From positions 4,948,501 to 5,012,500 of the forward strand of contig JALDNG010000007.1 in the NCBI GenBank assembly GCA_024349245.1: 64,000 nt of DNA, written 5' to 3'. Below are positions 51,890-63,530 of this stretch, piece after piece (position 1 is the first letter of the stretch; the number at the start of each line of letters is the position of its first letter). This DNA is from Neodontobutis hainanensis. Lineage: Eukaryota > Chordata > Actinopteri > Gobiiformes > Odontobutidae. The translations under genes were made by a program, and so were the position numbers. The notes beneath the pieces were generated by a model. It ran no database searches and was not told where the DNA came from. It saw only the letters and a list, made by a program, of their open reading frames with translations.

Positions 51890-52850
51890 CTTACAAACCC
51901 GACATTCCAGTCCACTTTAAACCAGGGAACACGCTGTGTCTACATTTATTAATTTTCATTTATTCTTTTAGCTGACGCTTTTATCCAAAGCCACTTACAT
52001 TGTTCTACAGTAATTACCATTGTTACAGCCACTGGAGGCAAGGTGGGTTAAGTGTCTTTCCCAAGGACACAACGACAGTATGAACTGTGGGGAGAGTGGG
52101 AATCGAACCGCCTACCTTCCGGTTGAAGAATGACCACTCTACCCACTGAGCTTTTGCCTAAAACTGGTCCATCCTAAAGATAAGATCCCCTCTCAAAAAC
52201 AGAGTAATGTAGTTTATGCAGTTCAGTGAAGAGTGCAGTGACAGTTATGTCGGTGAAACAAAACAACAGCTTCACACGAGGATGTATCAGCACAGAAGAG
52301 CCAATCCTGGACCTGAGTCTGCAGTTCACCTCCACCTCAAAGAGAAAGGACATTCCTTGGACGACAGCAATGTCCAAATTTTGGCCAGAGAGGCCAGATG
52401 GTTTGAGAGAGGGGTGAAGGAAGCCATTTTTGTTAAAATGGAAAAGCCCTCGTTGAACAGAGGAGGAGGCCTCAGATTCATGTTGCCCAGTATTTACAAC
52501 AGTGTTCAGAAACCTAAAACAAAAGCCTCAACCTTGAACAACAACAACAGCACCTGAATGGAGCAGTGTCACTAACGACCCTGCACTTGTTGGAGGAGAG
52601 TCACTAACGACTCTCCTGAGCCTTAACGACTCCCACATCAGGAGTCACACTTCCCTTTCATGGCCAATGACTATGAGACCAGAACAACCTGATCCATCAG
52701 GTTTGGTTTCAAAGGAAACTCCTCCCTCTAGAGATATAAGCTCAGCTCTCTTATCAGTTGATCTCAGAATTGATAAAGTCTCTTGGAATTAGAGACAAAA
52801 CGTCTTCACCTCGAAAACGGAGTCCAGATGCTTTTACTTTAACAGGAGTA
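51890..52850 (+). mobile_element. Penelope-like element 3' fragment, inverted next to the first copy
   Basis: The plus strand repeats the linker-GIY-YIG-3' tail part of the neighbouring minus copy, so the two form a large inverted repeat flanking the reverse-transcriptase remnant. The endonuclease frame (about 52216-52557) is longer and cleaner than in the minus copy. It shows SYVGETKQQLHTRMYQHRR, AVHLHLKEKGHSLDDS and EKPSLNRGGGLR. The linker is interrupted by a SINE-like insertion (51943-52153). Confidence 0.82.
51943..52153 (-). repeat. tRNA-headed SINE-like repeat, copy 4, inserted in a Penelope copy
   Basis: On the minus strand it reads agctcagtgggtagagtgg (tRNA-like A box), GCGGTTCGATTCCCAC (a near-perfect B box), 'gtgtccttgggaaagacact', and a tail 'ggctttggataaaagcgtc'. 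The sister Penelope copy is uninterrupted at the matching point, so the insertion is younger than that element. Confidence 0.75.
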
Positions 52851-55800
52851 CGTTTTACTTGCACAGATGCATGTGTATCATTAGCTGCTGTTGAGAGTGT
52901 ATTTGGAGTGACCCTGCATACATTGGACTGTTTACCTCCCTCCTCTGACCCGGTCTTCCGAGCCCCTAACTGATGCTTGGGTCTGGCTCAGAGCCATGCT
53001 GTCTGTGTGTTTCTCCTCTAGTTTCCTTCTGTTCCATCCACTGTGCTACCCCAAGCTGCACAGGAATTCTGCCCTCGTGGGCTTGGGATCCTAGGACACA
53101 GAGCCATCTTTTCACATGGAGTTCACAAATACACTGAGCTAGAAAAAAATGTTCTTTTGACGGCTGGATCCATGGAAACTGGTTTCTGACCACAGGGCCC
53201 GGATTCTAGGTATCCTAGTCCATAGAGAAAAGCAAAGACAGAGGTGCTGCCGGTCAGAGAGAAATGTGGTTTTTCAGGAGGCCCTCTAATAGACTGCAGA
53301 GAAACAGTGTGGCTATTCTTGTCTGTTTCAGCAGATGAATGCCAACAAGCCTGTGAAGATGCTCAAGAGTGCATATATTAGAAATAAAAAGAGAAGCTTG
53401 GCAAGATAAGGTAGTTGATGGGGAAACTGACTATCAAATAAAAGATAAGTAAGTGTGCTTAAGTGTGCATGCGCGCTCATAGGTTGAGGGGGTTCAGAGG
53501 TTCCTCACTGCCACAGGTTGCTCTTTATATAGTCCGAGCTCTTTACAGAGAGCATTAGTCAAGTTACAGTGCGTCATGTCTCTTTCCAGCACTCACTGAG
53601 TCAACAGAAGACTCGAGACTCCAGACACGACTTCTCACCTTTTAGAACAGTGATGAACGCAACATAAATATAAAACAGCTCTGTATGTCACTTAACAATT
53701 CTGTACCACACAAACTCTATGGGTACCTATGTCACAAGCACTCGCCTGCACTTCCACTCTGTTTTTCTGTGCTTTTTTTGAAGAGTTTCACGCACAGTAC
53801 AGATTTATTTAGATTTTGTTTCCACCCTATGCCATTCATTTGGCTCCAGCTAAGTACATTTTCACATCTCTTGCTTCAATTTAGGAACCTCTGATGTCAT
53901 ATAAATAGACTGGAACAGAGACAGTTGAGACACTTTTTAAAGATCACAGCAAACGTGTTCTACTGCACCCTGCCTCTCCGCTGTATAACATTATGTTCTG
54001 ATTAGTCTGGGAAACATGTTGGTAGATTTTCATACACTACCAACAAAACTTAATTTTCAGTTTGTCTGTGGTGACATAGATTTAGAGGCTGCCACTCAAG
54101 GCCATACTTCCCTCAGTGTTTCACACAAAGATGTTTGTTGTGATCTTGATTAAGCCTGAGCCACGTCAGAAATTGGACAGACAAAAAATGTCAAAATTGT
54201 GTTTGGCTACTTAGTGATAGGCATTGTAAATATATTTTTAGTTTATATCATTGCATTGCAGTAATATTTACCACATCAGATTAGACTAGTATGTTTTTAA
54301 GTCTATCTTTAGTAGAACTGTAGCAGTGTGCGTTGATTAACAGATTTAAAATTGTGGTGTCATTTTATAATTTTGCACATGTTCTGTCACATGAATTTAT
54401 AGTTTTGGAATTTGTTGCACAAATAGCAAAAGTTTCCGCCGACTGTGTGTATAGAATGAGCAAGCAGAAATGAACCCATTGTAAAAGGGCATCTGTGTAA
54501 TTTAGTATGCTTTTATTCCGTACCTTTGTTTGCTTTTCAGCTTCTAGCATGCAGTGTTCACAGCTAAGACTGCACACATTCTTTCCACTGTCTCCAACAG
54601 TGTCAAATACTGTGGATCTGCCAAACAAAAACATTCACTCTCGAAACGAGGAAGGTTAATTTATGTTATTGTACTTCACACAAAAAGGCCAAAAGTATCA
54701 TTACAGTCCAAAAAAACTGTAACTTTCCCCAAACCTTGCCGGCCTTCAGTGCACTTAAGTTTATTTACCCACAGACTACTAGATTCTTGAACAGAGCCCA
54801 TGGGAACAAGTACAGTGAGTTAAGACTCGGACACTGGACTCAGTGATCGTCATGGAGCGCCAACACTAAAGGCTAACAATGAGAGACAGCATAGATATTT
54901 CACACACTCAGATTTACTGTAAGTGCATAAACCAGCCACTCACCCAAAACAACTCCCAGCCCAAAAAACTGAAACTCCATCTTGTCAACCAGCAACTCAC
55001 ATACAACAAGATTATATGACCAGATAATATTCATGTCAAGAAAAAGCTACTGCTAATAAGAAATATGAAAAAATATATTGAGGTTGAACTCTTTTAAGGC
55101 TTTTTCCGTTAAGATCTTCATTTCACAATTAAACTCACCTGAACAAACAAATGCTAACTGTGGAGTTAAAAAGAGTCCTATCTGCTGCTCCACGTACATT
55201 ATAAGAACCTTAACACGTGTTTATTTGTCATGCATTATTTATGGCACAAAAAAATATATTTTAATGGATAGGTTTGAGTCTTTTACATTGTCATCCAGTA
55301 TCACACTAAGACTTACCCGACTACATTCCTCTGCTTTCTTTGTAAACCCCCATCATGTTTTGGTAGTAACACAACCAGTGGTATTCCCAAACAGCAAGTG
55401 CAAAACTTTTAAGTTTGTGGGAATAATAAGCTTTGTCATAATAGCAGTCAGATAGTTGTTGCTGCATTATCAGCAAGACAATATCTTTCTTTTGTACATG
55501 TCGGGGCCAGCATTGTGATACATAGTGATAAAATGTCTTTCTCTATCAAAGCAGGCCAAGGTCAATGAAGGCAACAAAGAAATGACCTTCCATAGCATGT
55601 CTCAGATCTCAAATCAAATGAAAGTAAGTTCCATTCCTACAGCTAGGATAGGATGACTCCGGATACAATTATTTTTAGTATTAAGCTACAAGACCCAGGG
55701 GCTATTCCATAAGCAGCTTTCTAAAATGTATTAGTAACTATATCCGTCTGACTTACTTTTGTAAAATGTGTTCAGTTGTTCTTCTGCCATAGCACATTAC

Positions 55801-55911
55801 CAGGTTATGGGCCCAGACACTCAAAAGTCGAGGGGATGAGGCCGAAGTATAACTCTGAGCATATGGAAGAAAAAATAACTAACTAACAAGCTATTACAAG
55901 CAAGTACAGCT
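52851..55911. other. Intergenic DNA, no gene recognised
   Basis: No exon or repeat family is recognised. A 75-residue minus-strand frame near 53.0-53.2 kb and a 125-residue plus-strand frame near 55.1-55.5 kb show no known motif. Confidence 0.45.
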
Positions 55912-56510
55912 AAGCACGAGCTTCTTCGATGGATCAGAGGACAAGTATGACCTTTGGGAAACAAGGTTTCTGGGACATTTACACATCTTAAACTTGAAAG
56001 ACACTATTTTGAAGGAGCCTGCTGGTGAAGAACAAATAGATGCAACAAAAAATGCAGACTGCTATGCAGAGCTAATAAGGCTTATTGATGGTAAAAGTCT
56101 GTCAGTGACATCATCAGAGATAAGACAGTAGAAAAATGGACAAGAGACATTTGCAGCACTAGGAAAATGGGTCTATGCACTTAAAACATACATAAATGGA
56201 TCGAACAAATACTAGGCACGGTTTGTAGCCAAAGGATACAACCAGAAAACATGAACTGACTGAAGAGACTTTCTCACCCACAGCTGACATGATCTTGCAT
56301 CAAATGCACGTAAAGACAGCGTCCCCAAAGTTATGAACAAAGTAAAAAAAACAAGTGAAAAACTGGTATGTAGACTAAATAAATCTTTGTACGGTCTCAA
56401 GCAAATGAGGCAGAAACTGGAATACTGTGTTACACGTGTATCTAAGTGAGAATTACTTTGTTCAGAAGGCTGCAGATCATTGTGTGTTTACAAGGAAAAA
56501 AACAGTTTTT
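55912..56510 (+). mobile_element. Degenerate Ty1/copia retrotransposon remnant
   Basis: A gag-like stretch reads FFDGSEDKYDLWETRF and later NADCYAELIRLIDGKSLS. It is followed, after a deletion, by reverse-transcriptase pieces: KWVYALKTYINGS, a stop, ARFVAKGYNQK, then VCRLNKSLYGLKQ and DHCVF. Several stops and frameshifts make it non-functional. Copia elements are sparse in vertebrates, though known in fish. Confidence 0.8.
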
Positions 56511-56514
56511 TTGC

Positions 56515-56700
56515 CCCCATGGTTTTGCGGTTGATGCTGTCACTGATCGGGGTCCCCAGGTTGCTTCAATCTTTTGGTGAGGATTATGTTTTCTCAATAT
56601 GTTTTGTCATCAGGATTTCATCCTCAATCCAACGGACAATCGGAGAGGATGAATTAGAAGATGGAATCATCTTTACAATGAGGTTGTAGGAGGCCCCAGG
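56515..56700 (+). mobile_element. Degenerate Ty3/gypsy integrase remnant
   Basis: In changing frames the sequence gives DAVTDRGPQVASIFW and FHPQSNGQSERMN, both hallmarks of the gypsy integrase catalytic core in fish. Stops and a frameshift lie between them. It directly abuts the copia remnant on its left, so one element probably inserted into or recombined with the other. Confidence 0.75.
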
Positions 56701-57059
56701 TTTTGTAGCATAGTTGACCATAGTAAGTTGCTAATAGGCAGCTATCCCAGTATTTGCTGGATGTGTGAGGCACAAGTGAACTTCTCCGTGTTCTAGGGAC
56801 TGAAAGATGCCTACTAGAGCTTGTACAATAATAGAAAAAAATCACCAAAGCTGCAAGAATCACCTAGACGAACAGAAGGGAAATTAAGTATACAGTAGAT
56901 GAAATTTCCCTAATTACTAGTTGTTGAGGCTGACCATATCTTTGTTGTAAAGCTGCCATGGCCCGAGTGAAAAGAAGAGGGTGTATCTTTGTTGTAAAGC
57001 TGCCATGGCCCGAGTGAAAAGAAGAGGGTGAAAGGCATAAGCCAAAGCCAAGTGACGGG
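56701..57059. other. Probable further retroelement debris and a tandem duplication
   Basis: The first half has no clear motif and may be decayed gypsy sequence. It then includes the exact 47-bp tandem pair at 56937-57030. Confidence 0.4.
56937..57030. repeat. Exact 47-bp tandem duplication
   Basis: Positions 56937-56983 and 56984-57030 are identical over 47 bp, beginning TATCTTTGTTGTAAAG and ending GAAGAGGGTG. Full identity implies a recent event or an assembly artefact. Confidence 0.93.
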
Positions 57060-58030
57060 CTTTGTCATCTTAAGGATGACAAACTGTTAGGGTTCATCTT
57101 GACTGAAGGAAGGAAAAGAAGGTGGTGTGATGTGGTAGGTTTGGGTGGCCTTGAGGACCGCTTTGGTGGTGGATATGACTGGATGGGCAAGTGATGACTA
57201 GTGTCTATACTCTGAACATTTGCCGAAGAAACTGGCTGTATGGCTGTCCAAAAGGATTAGTTTAAACAGTACAAGGCAGTATTAAGGAGTGCGCAAAAGA
57301 CATAGGCAATGTAGAAGGATTTAAAGTCACTTGAGGTCACAGAAAAGCTGGCTGAAATGTATTCATAGCTGATCGGTGAACATAATAAGCCTGTGTAGGT
57401 TGAGGGTATACCATTATAGCTGTTGAAGTAGTAAGGTTTGCTGTTGGTGGACGGGTCACAGAATTTGAAACCTGGGGGGCATTAGGTAATACATTCATTC
57501 TCTCTGTCTCCAAACTGTGCTGTGCTTGTAGTTTAATCAGCTGAAAAGCTCACTGCCCCATGGGAGGAGGATGTGTGGTGGGGATGGGAGGCTGATTTCA
57601 CTGCATGATGAGGAACAATAGCACTAGGGCCAGCTGAGGTGGGATGAAAAAACATTTTGATTACTTTGGAGATATGACCAGATGAGGTTCAGGTGAAAGC
57701 ATGTTCTGTAAATGTGCCTCCTTGTGGCCTTGGACCATAATGTTCACTTGAAGTATCCGAAGGAGGCTGCTGATCTGAAAACTGGATTACTGTTTCATTG
57801 GATACATTAAGAAAGGAATGCTCACTAGTCTGAGGGGCTTGGGCTACTTTGTGACCCCTAACCATTGGGGTTAAGAGATCAGAGCCGGACAGGGGTGGTA
57901 ATGAGCAAGAATGACTTGTACGTGAGGCACATAAATCAGAATATTTAGCCTGATACACAATGTTTATACAGCTCCTCATGTATCTCCTTAACAATAGGGG
58001 GAGGGTTTAGCAGGGACAATGATTTTAGAT
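57060..58030 (-). pseudogene. Degenerate coding remnant, unidentified (possible processed pseudogene)
   Basis: The minus strand carries long Pro/Ser/Thr/Gln-rich readable stretches broken by stops and frame changes. From upstream to downstream: SGSDLLTPMVRGHKVAQAP and TSEHSFLNVSNETVIQFSD (about 57.75-57.9 kb), QLIKLQAQHSLETERMNVLP, TTSTAIMVYPQPTQAYYVHR (about 57.38-57.55 kb), LNPSTLPMSFAHSL, and QSYPPPKRSSRPPKPTTSH (about 57.15 kb). No introns interrupt it. The composition is that of a nuclear regulatory or RNA-binding low-complexity protein, but I do not recognise the parent. It could also be retroelement gag. Confidence 0.4.
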
Positions 58031-58369
58031 GTATTTAGCAATTTCTTGCTCTGAAGCAATTCATGAACGAGAGGAAGCAGAGCTTTATAGAGCCTCTCAG
58101 CTCTATAAATGTTAACACAATTACAGGTTTGTGCTTACAATAGTATTATAGTGGCACACTTATTAAGAGTGCCACTGTACACTTAATATTACTACGTTTA
58201 CAGATACAAATCTTCTGCACAACTTTCAAGATTCAAAATACAAGTATAAAATCTGGAAATCTTTATTTTATTTGATATAAAATTAAATAAATTTGCATTA
58301 TTCACATATGGCTTCCATTAAGTTATTAAAGTAAATAGAACCCAAAAGGAGCAGGTTGAAGTCAACGTC

Positions 58370-58645
58370 CTGGCTCACACTCTATTCTTCCCTGTTCATA
58401 CTGCCATTGTGTCCTTGGGCAAGACACTTAAACCCACCTTACCTGCAGTGTCTGTAGCACTAGTGTATGAATGTGTGTGGCTGTAGAGGTGTGTTTGGTG
58501 GTGGTCGGAGGCAGCCCCCCTCTCTGTCTAACCCAGGTGTGAATGTGTGTGAATGGGGTGAGTGGAAACACAATGTGTCTTGGGTGCCCAAGAAGGGTGC
58601 AAAAAAGCGCTATTTAAATGTATGCCATTTACCATAAGCATTTAC
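58370..58645 (+). repeat. tRNA-headed SINE-like repeat, copy 5
   Basis: It shares 'gtgtccttgggcaagacact', 'gtgtgaatgtgtgtgaatgg' and a tail ending 'gcgctatttaaatgtatgcc'. The tRNA head is poorly preserved. Confidence 0.6.
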
Positions 58646-60872
58646 CCTTTTCACCAAATTTTCATTTACAGCTGTTAACTTTTAGTGCATAATAACATAG
58701 AATAACACATTAGCACAATGCCATACTAATCAAACAGATTGTTTAGTATACAGCACATTAATAAACCAAATATTGCTGTGGTACTAATCAGGAGGGTTTA
58801 ATTTTTTTTTTACCAATATGTGTTTTCACGTTTGGTTGTGTGTTAGTTGAGGCAGCAGTGTTAATTGTTTCTAACGTCTGCCTCTGTCGTTATCTTTTTG
58901 ACTCTTATGTGTCTAAGAATGTGTTTTATTGAGGTAGAATTATAGATTGTATATAAATGGGTGTTGTGTGTCCATTGCTCCCCCATTCAACGATAATGGC
59001 CTTACCACAGGGAAATAAAATGCTGATTACATCCTGGCTTTTCTGACTACTGCTTATGCACAAAACTATAGTTTTCAGATAGCAGATAAAGAGTAAACTG
59101 TGTGTGAACAGTGAGTTGTGTTTAAGCTTTTGACCAGTTTGACAAATGTGTTTAAGCTGTTGATTCAGAGAATGACATTTAGTGTTTAAGCAATTGGGAA
59201 AAGAGCACTCCCTTTGCAAGGTGTCACTGGTGTCACATGACTGTACGGTTAGAAGATACTCCATGGGGGTTGGGAGGGACACAAGCAAGCGTTGGAAAGA
59301 CAGTGGCTTGTATGTTTGCACTTTTAGTGGAAAGGAGTAGGAATGGAGTAGTCCATTAGGAAAATAACAGCAATTTTGTCAAATACATTGCACAGTCTGT
59401 AAAGTGAATCTCCACATACAGAGTGTTGGTAATATTTTATGTCATATACAGTTTCTGATTATAATACCTTACACACTAAACCTGATGTTTAATTAACCCG
59501 TACAGTCAGTATTTTAATTGAACATCTGTTATCTGAAGCTGCACCTGTCATTGTGTTCGTTAAGCCCACAAGAGAACATGCCACCTTAGCTCACACACTA
59601 CTTTCCCACTGCATTGTTGCTCCAACCTGAAGTACCAGACTCGCTGTGCCTTCCTGTCGAACTCTTTAACTGTGCCAACACCCTTTGTTACAATTGGTCC
59701 AACCTTACCATTGACTCTATTAGGTCATGACAATTGTTTGTGCGCAATATTCAACACAGAAACATTTTTCATAAACATTATAATAAAAATAGAGCTTTCT
59801 TGTTCTAATGTCTCTCTGAACAAATAATTGTCTTTACTGTGAGATTTAGAACGGCACATGTGAGTTTCTAACCAAATAATCTGTTTGAAAAGCTGAATAG
59901 TACATGATATTTCCTACAGCACTGTTAAGATCCACTCCTGACAATGGGCTGTATCTCATTAGCAATGGGCAACTTTATGAGTGTTTTTTTTTTTTTTTCG
60001 GTAGGCGCATGGTGCGTTATCTATTGACAAGTTATGACCACAATTACATTGTTGTCTGTGAATGTGGTGGAAACCACGCAGAGATTTTAAGAGTGAGGTC
60101 AAGAAAAACACAATTTAATGTTTTGATGACGCAAAACATTAAAATGATGTTCAAAAAGACTTAGGACAAATAATTACACAAGAGGTATGTCATTGTTCGT
60201 TACATTTGTACATTCAATAGAAACAAAAGATACGCCCAGATCACAACTGAGAACATTTCCCATTCAGCCGATAACTTGGGGATGTATTTGAGAAGAATTA
60301 TCAGCTGAAAGTTAAAATACCAGTTTAGGATGACAGTCATAACATAACATTGCAGAGCTGACACCTGATTGGTTGGAAGTGGTGGTGTGGTGTGACAGAA
60401 AAAACTTGAGAGGAGCTTTGTGGCGAGTGGCATGTCAGACAGAAAGCAAGTGGTGTGATATCAAGTGTATCTTTCAGATGCACACTGAGCTGTGCGATAA
60501 GTCTGATAGGAACTCCTCCTGTGTCCAAAGCTGTCCTCTGAGCCTTTGAAACCATTTGTTGAGCATGTTCCTTTTTCCTGTTGTCATCGTTATACTAAAG
60601 AATTTGTTTTTCCATTTAAGGAAACTGTGAAATACAAACGTTGGCATGTGATCTCCAATGGGTTTGAAGATTAAGTGTCTGAGATGTGGTATTGATTATG
60701 TTACCCTCCCCCATTTCTGGGTACATCTGGATGTGTCACATTTATTAGAAATGATCAAAAATAACCCCCTCCCCCAAAAGAGCACCCTTGTCTCCATCTG
60801 TGTTATTCAAAACAAATCAATATCCAGCACATCTGCACATTTAAAGTTTATATATAATCATACACCAATCTC
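58646..60872. other. AT-rich DNA, no gene recognised
   Basis: No exon, domain or repeat is recognised. A 131-residue minus-strand frame (58926-59321) has no motif. Confidence 0.45.
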
Positions 60873-60996
60873 ATGTATGTATGTATGTATGTATGTATGT
60901 ATGTATGTATGTATGTATGTATGTATGTATGTATGTATGTATGTATGTATGTATGTATGTATGTATGTATGTATGTATGTATGTATGTATGTATGT
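60873..60996 (+). repeat. (ATGT)n microsatellite, about 31 units
   Basis: Uninterrupted ATGT units. They explain the Met-Tyr-Val-Cys and Ile-His-Thr-Tyr repeat frames on the two strands. Confidence 0.95.
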
Positions 60997-61239
60997 ACGT
61001 GATGTGGAAATGGATATACGGCCACATCATTTGTGTAATCACAAACTTACATCTAATTCTGAGAAATGTTATGACTGAGGAACTGACTGCATCGTCAAAA
61101 CATAGACAAGTTCTACCATATTCTGAGTAAAATAACTGCTTTGGCAAATTATGCATTGGCCAATTGGATAATTCCATCTTATTCACAATGTTAGAAGCAG
61201 GATGTTGTTGTTCCTGTTTTACTGCAGCTGGTGAGTAAT

Positions 61240-61590
61240 TTACACAGCTGGTGTAGTAGTATCGAGTAGGCCTCTTTTTCTTCCAGTGCATGTAGTTTCA
61301 TTGTCCTCTGGTGGTTGCTTGAGAGCCACTCTGCTTGTGACTTTGCTTCTAATCCGAACAGATAAACTAAGAAACTGTTTGCTGGGCTTTGGGCTGCAGT
61401 CCAGCAGACCTCCGTTACAGTACGTCCGATCAGCCTCTACCGCACAAGTTCTATTTGTAATTATTGTGGAACAGCTCCCAGGATCAAAGTACAACGTGCA
61501 ACCTAAAACATTTACAAAGTTGCATTTTGGCCGCACATAATTATAATGCATGAAGCAACAGGCAGGCATTCCACACCTGATCCAGCACAC
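61240..61590 (-). other. Cysteine-rich open frame, unidentified
   Basis: A 116-residue minus-strand frame contains a possible acceptor (GTTTTAG near 61502) followed by GCTLYFDPGSCSTIITNRTC and AVEADRTYCNGGLLDC, then a basic stretch. The regular cysteines and N-x-T sites look like an extracellular exon, but there is no donor, start or family match that I can defend. It may be chance. Confidence 0.2.
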
Positions 61591-63379
61591 AACCTGCTCA
61601 TTACCATAAACAGTCCAAACAGCAGCTACAGCACAGCTAGCTTCACATTAGACAAGAATACACAGTTACACAATTTTTTAACTGTGTCAAATGTTCCCAA
61701 ATACTTATACACATTTGTTCAGACTTCAGACACTTCTGTCGAGTACTGAAGGACATTGAACTGTTGCATATTCACTCCATTTGCACGGTACCAAATGATC
61801 TTTGATAAACTTTGATTTCAGATTTATAAATGTTTCTATATCATGTGATATTGTATTACTTTTTCATGGATTTAAAATGTGTTAGATTTAAAAGTACTCT
61901 CTGAGAAGTGTCAAACATCTAGAAAGGGCTGCAGGGTTTGTCAAGCCTACTTTTAGGTGGGGGATCGCCTTTCTTTTGGGCACATCCTCAAATGTTCATG
62001 TATAAAAGTAACTCTCTTTCATTTACTGCCACCTATCCTGTTATGGGTTGTAAACATGGTCAAACATGGTTAAATGGGGGTATAAGAAAAGCAGAAAAGG
62101 TCTGAGTGGAGTCTGAGACAGGGATAGCAAAAAGAAAATTGGGTAGTGGCACTTTAAGTGTCCTCAGGAAGCATTACTTTAGAAGATGAGTGTGTGTGTT
62201 GGAAACCTAAAAGACTGACTGAGGTCTCCAGGCCAACGTGTCATTTTGCACTGATTTCCTGCAAGAAGACAGGGGAAGAATTTAAAAAAGATCTAGAGTG
62301 GTTGCTTTTTGTGATTTAAAGGAGACATTCAATGCTCCTTTTTCAGCTGGCCATCAACAGGCTGTCCACATGTCAGCTTACAAGCACATATTCAACCACA
62401 ATTACTGGCTCTGTCCACATACAGCCTAACCAACAGTAGCATGTGTTTTTTTTTGTTTTGTTTTTTATGTTGAAATAAGTTTTAAACAATATTCTTTGAG
62501 ACCTGTGTGAAAACAATATCTGATTCAGTTAAGCCCAGTTGGAGAGACTCGAAAGTGCAGCAATAAACATTTTATAGCCATTTATTACACAAACATTTAC
62601 CAGAACTACATATTTAAGCTAATTAGAAAGTTCAATGATTATGCAAAATCAGTTGATAAATTTAAAGCAGGTTCGGTCGGGAAATAACTCATCAGCAGCA
62701 CTTTCCCACAGAGCGTTTCAGTGGGATTTGACACAAAGTTCCTTTGTTTGGCTAAGTGCCACACACTGAATGGCTAACATTGAAAGAAAGCACGGGTCAC
62801 GGTCCAGGAATTAGGGTCAGTTTAAAGGTTTGGTGTAGGAATGGGAGGGAGGGTCTGAGTGAAGGTTAGCGTTGGCATTGGGGGAGGGCTCCACCTTACA
62901 GAGTAGAACTGTGTACAAACCTAGAAATAAATTTAGTCTGAATGCTAATTTAACAATCCTTCAGTGTTAAGCAGGTACTTCCATTACAACCCACTGTGGT
63001 CCGTCAATTTTAATGTGAGTGTTTGGTTTTAAAGCCCATTACTGAACTACTATTGAACTGTGTTACTGACTGGGATGCTCTGAGCTTGTCAGGTTCTGTG
63101 TGAAACATTCAGGAAGGCCTGTTATTAATGACCTGCTCACTGTGATACTAGAGACCACTTTCGAAGGAAATACATGTGCAGTAAATAAAAGAGAAAAAAC
63201 TTTGGGATGCCTGTACAGTCACCATTTAATATTTACCCATGAGTGACAAAACACATGTGACTGTTCTAGAAGGTATTTCCTTATAGTAAATGTCACCTCT
63301 CAAACATCCATTACACCAACACCAAATTCTTGGTGTCAGTGAACTGGAGTAACCCTGTTTTAAGGTAAGGCCATGCCTC
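61591..63379. other. AT-rich DNA, no gene recognised
   Basis: No exon or known repeat is seen. Confidence 0.45.
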
Positions 63380-63530
63380 GTAGCCAATCACATTGTAGCC
63401 TAGAATCAGGCACCATTTCTCAGCCAATCATCACGTTTTTTGCTTTTTTCCCTCCACCCCCTCTCTTCTTTCATTCTTCCTTTTAAAACAATTCTGTAGT
63501 TACAAGCACAGAAGGCGGAAGTGGTTACTA
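63380..63530 (+). promoter_or_regulatory. CCAAT and ETS motif cluster, possible promoter
   Basis: Two AGCCAATCA boxes (about 63382-63390 and 63422-63430), a pyrimidine-rich tract, and GGCGGAAGTGG (63514-63524, ETS consensus) lie in this order on the plus strand. That is a typical TATA-less promoter grammar. A gene to the right, beyond the window, would be the target; none is visible inside it. Confidence 0.25.

Noticed and set aside
60658..61291. Met-Tyr-Val-Cys and Ile-His-Thr-Tyr repeat proteins
   Set aside because: Both strands are products of the (ATGT)n microsatellite.
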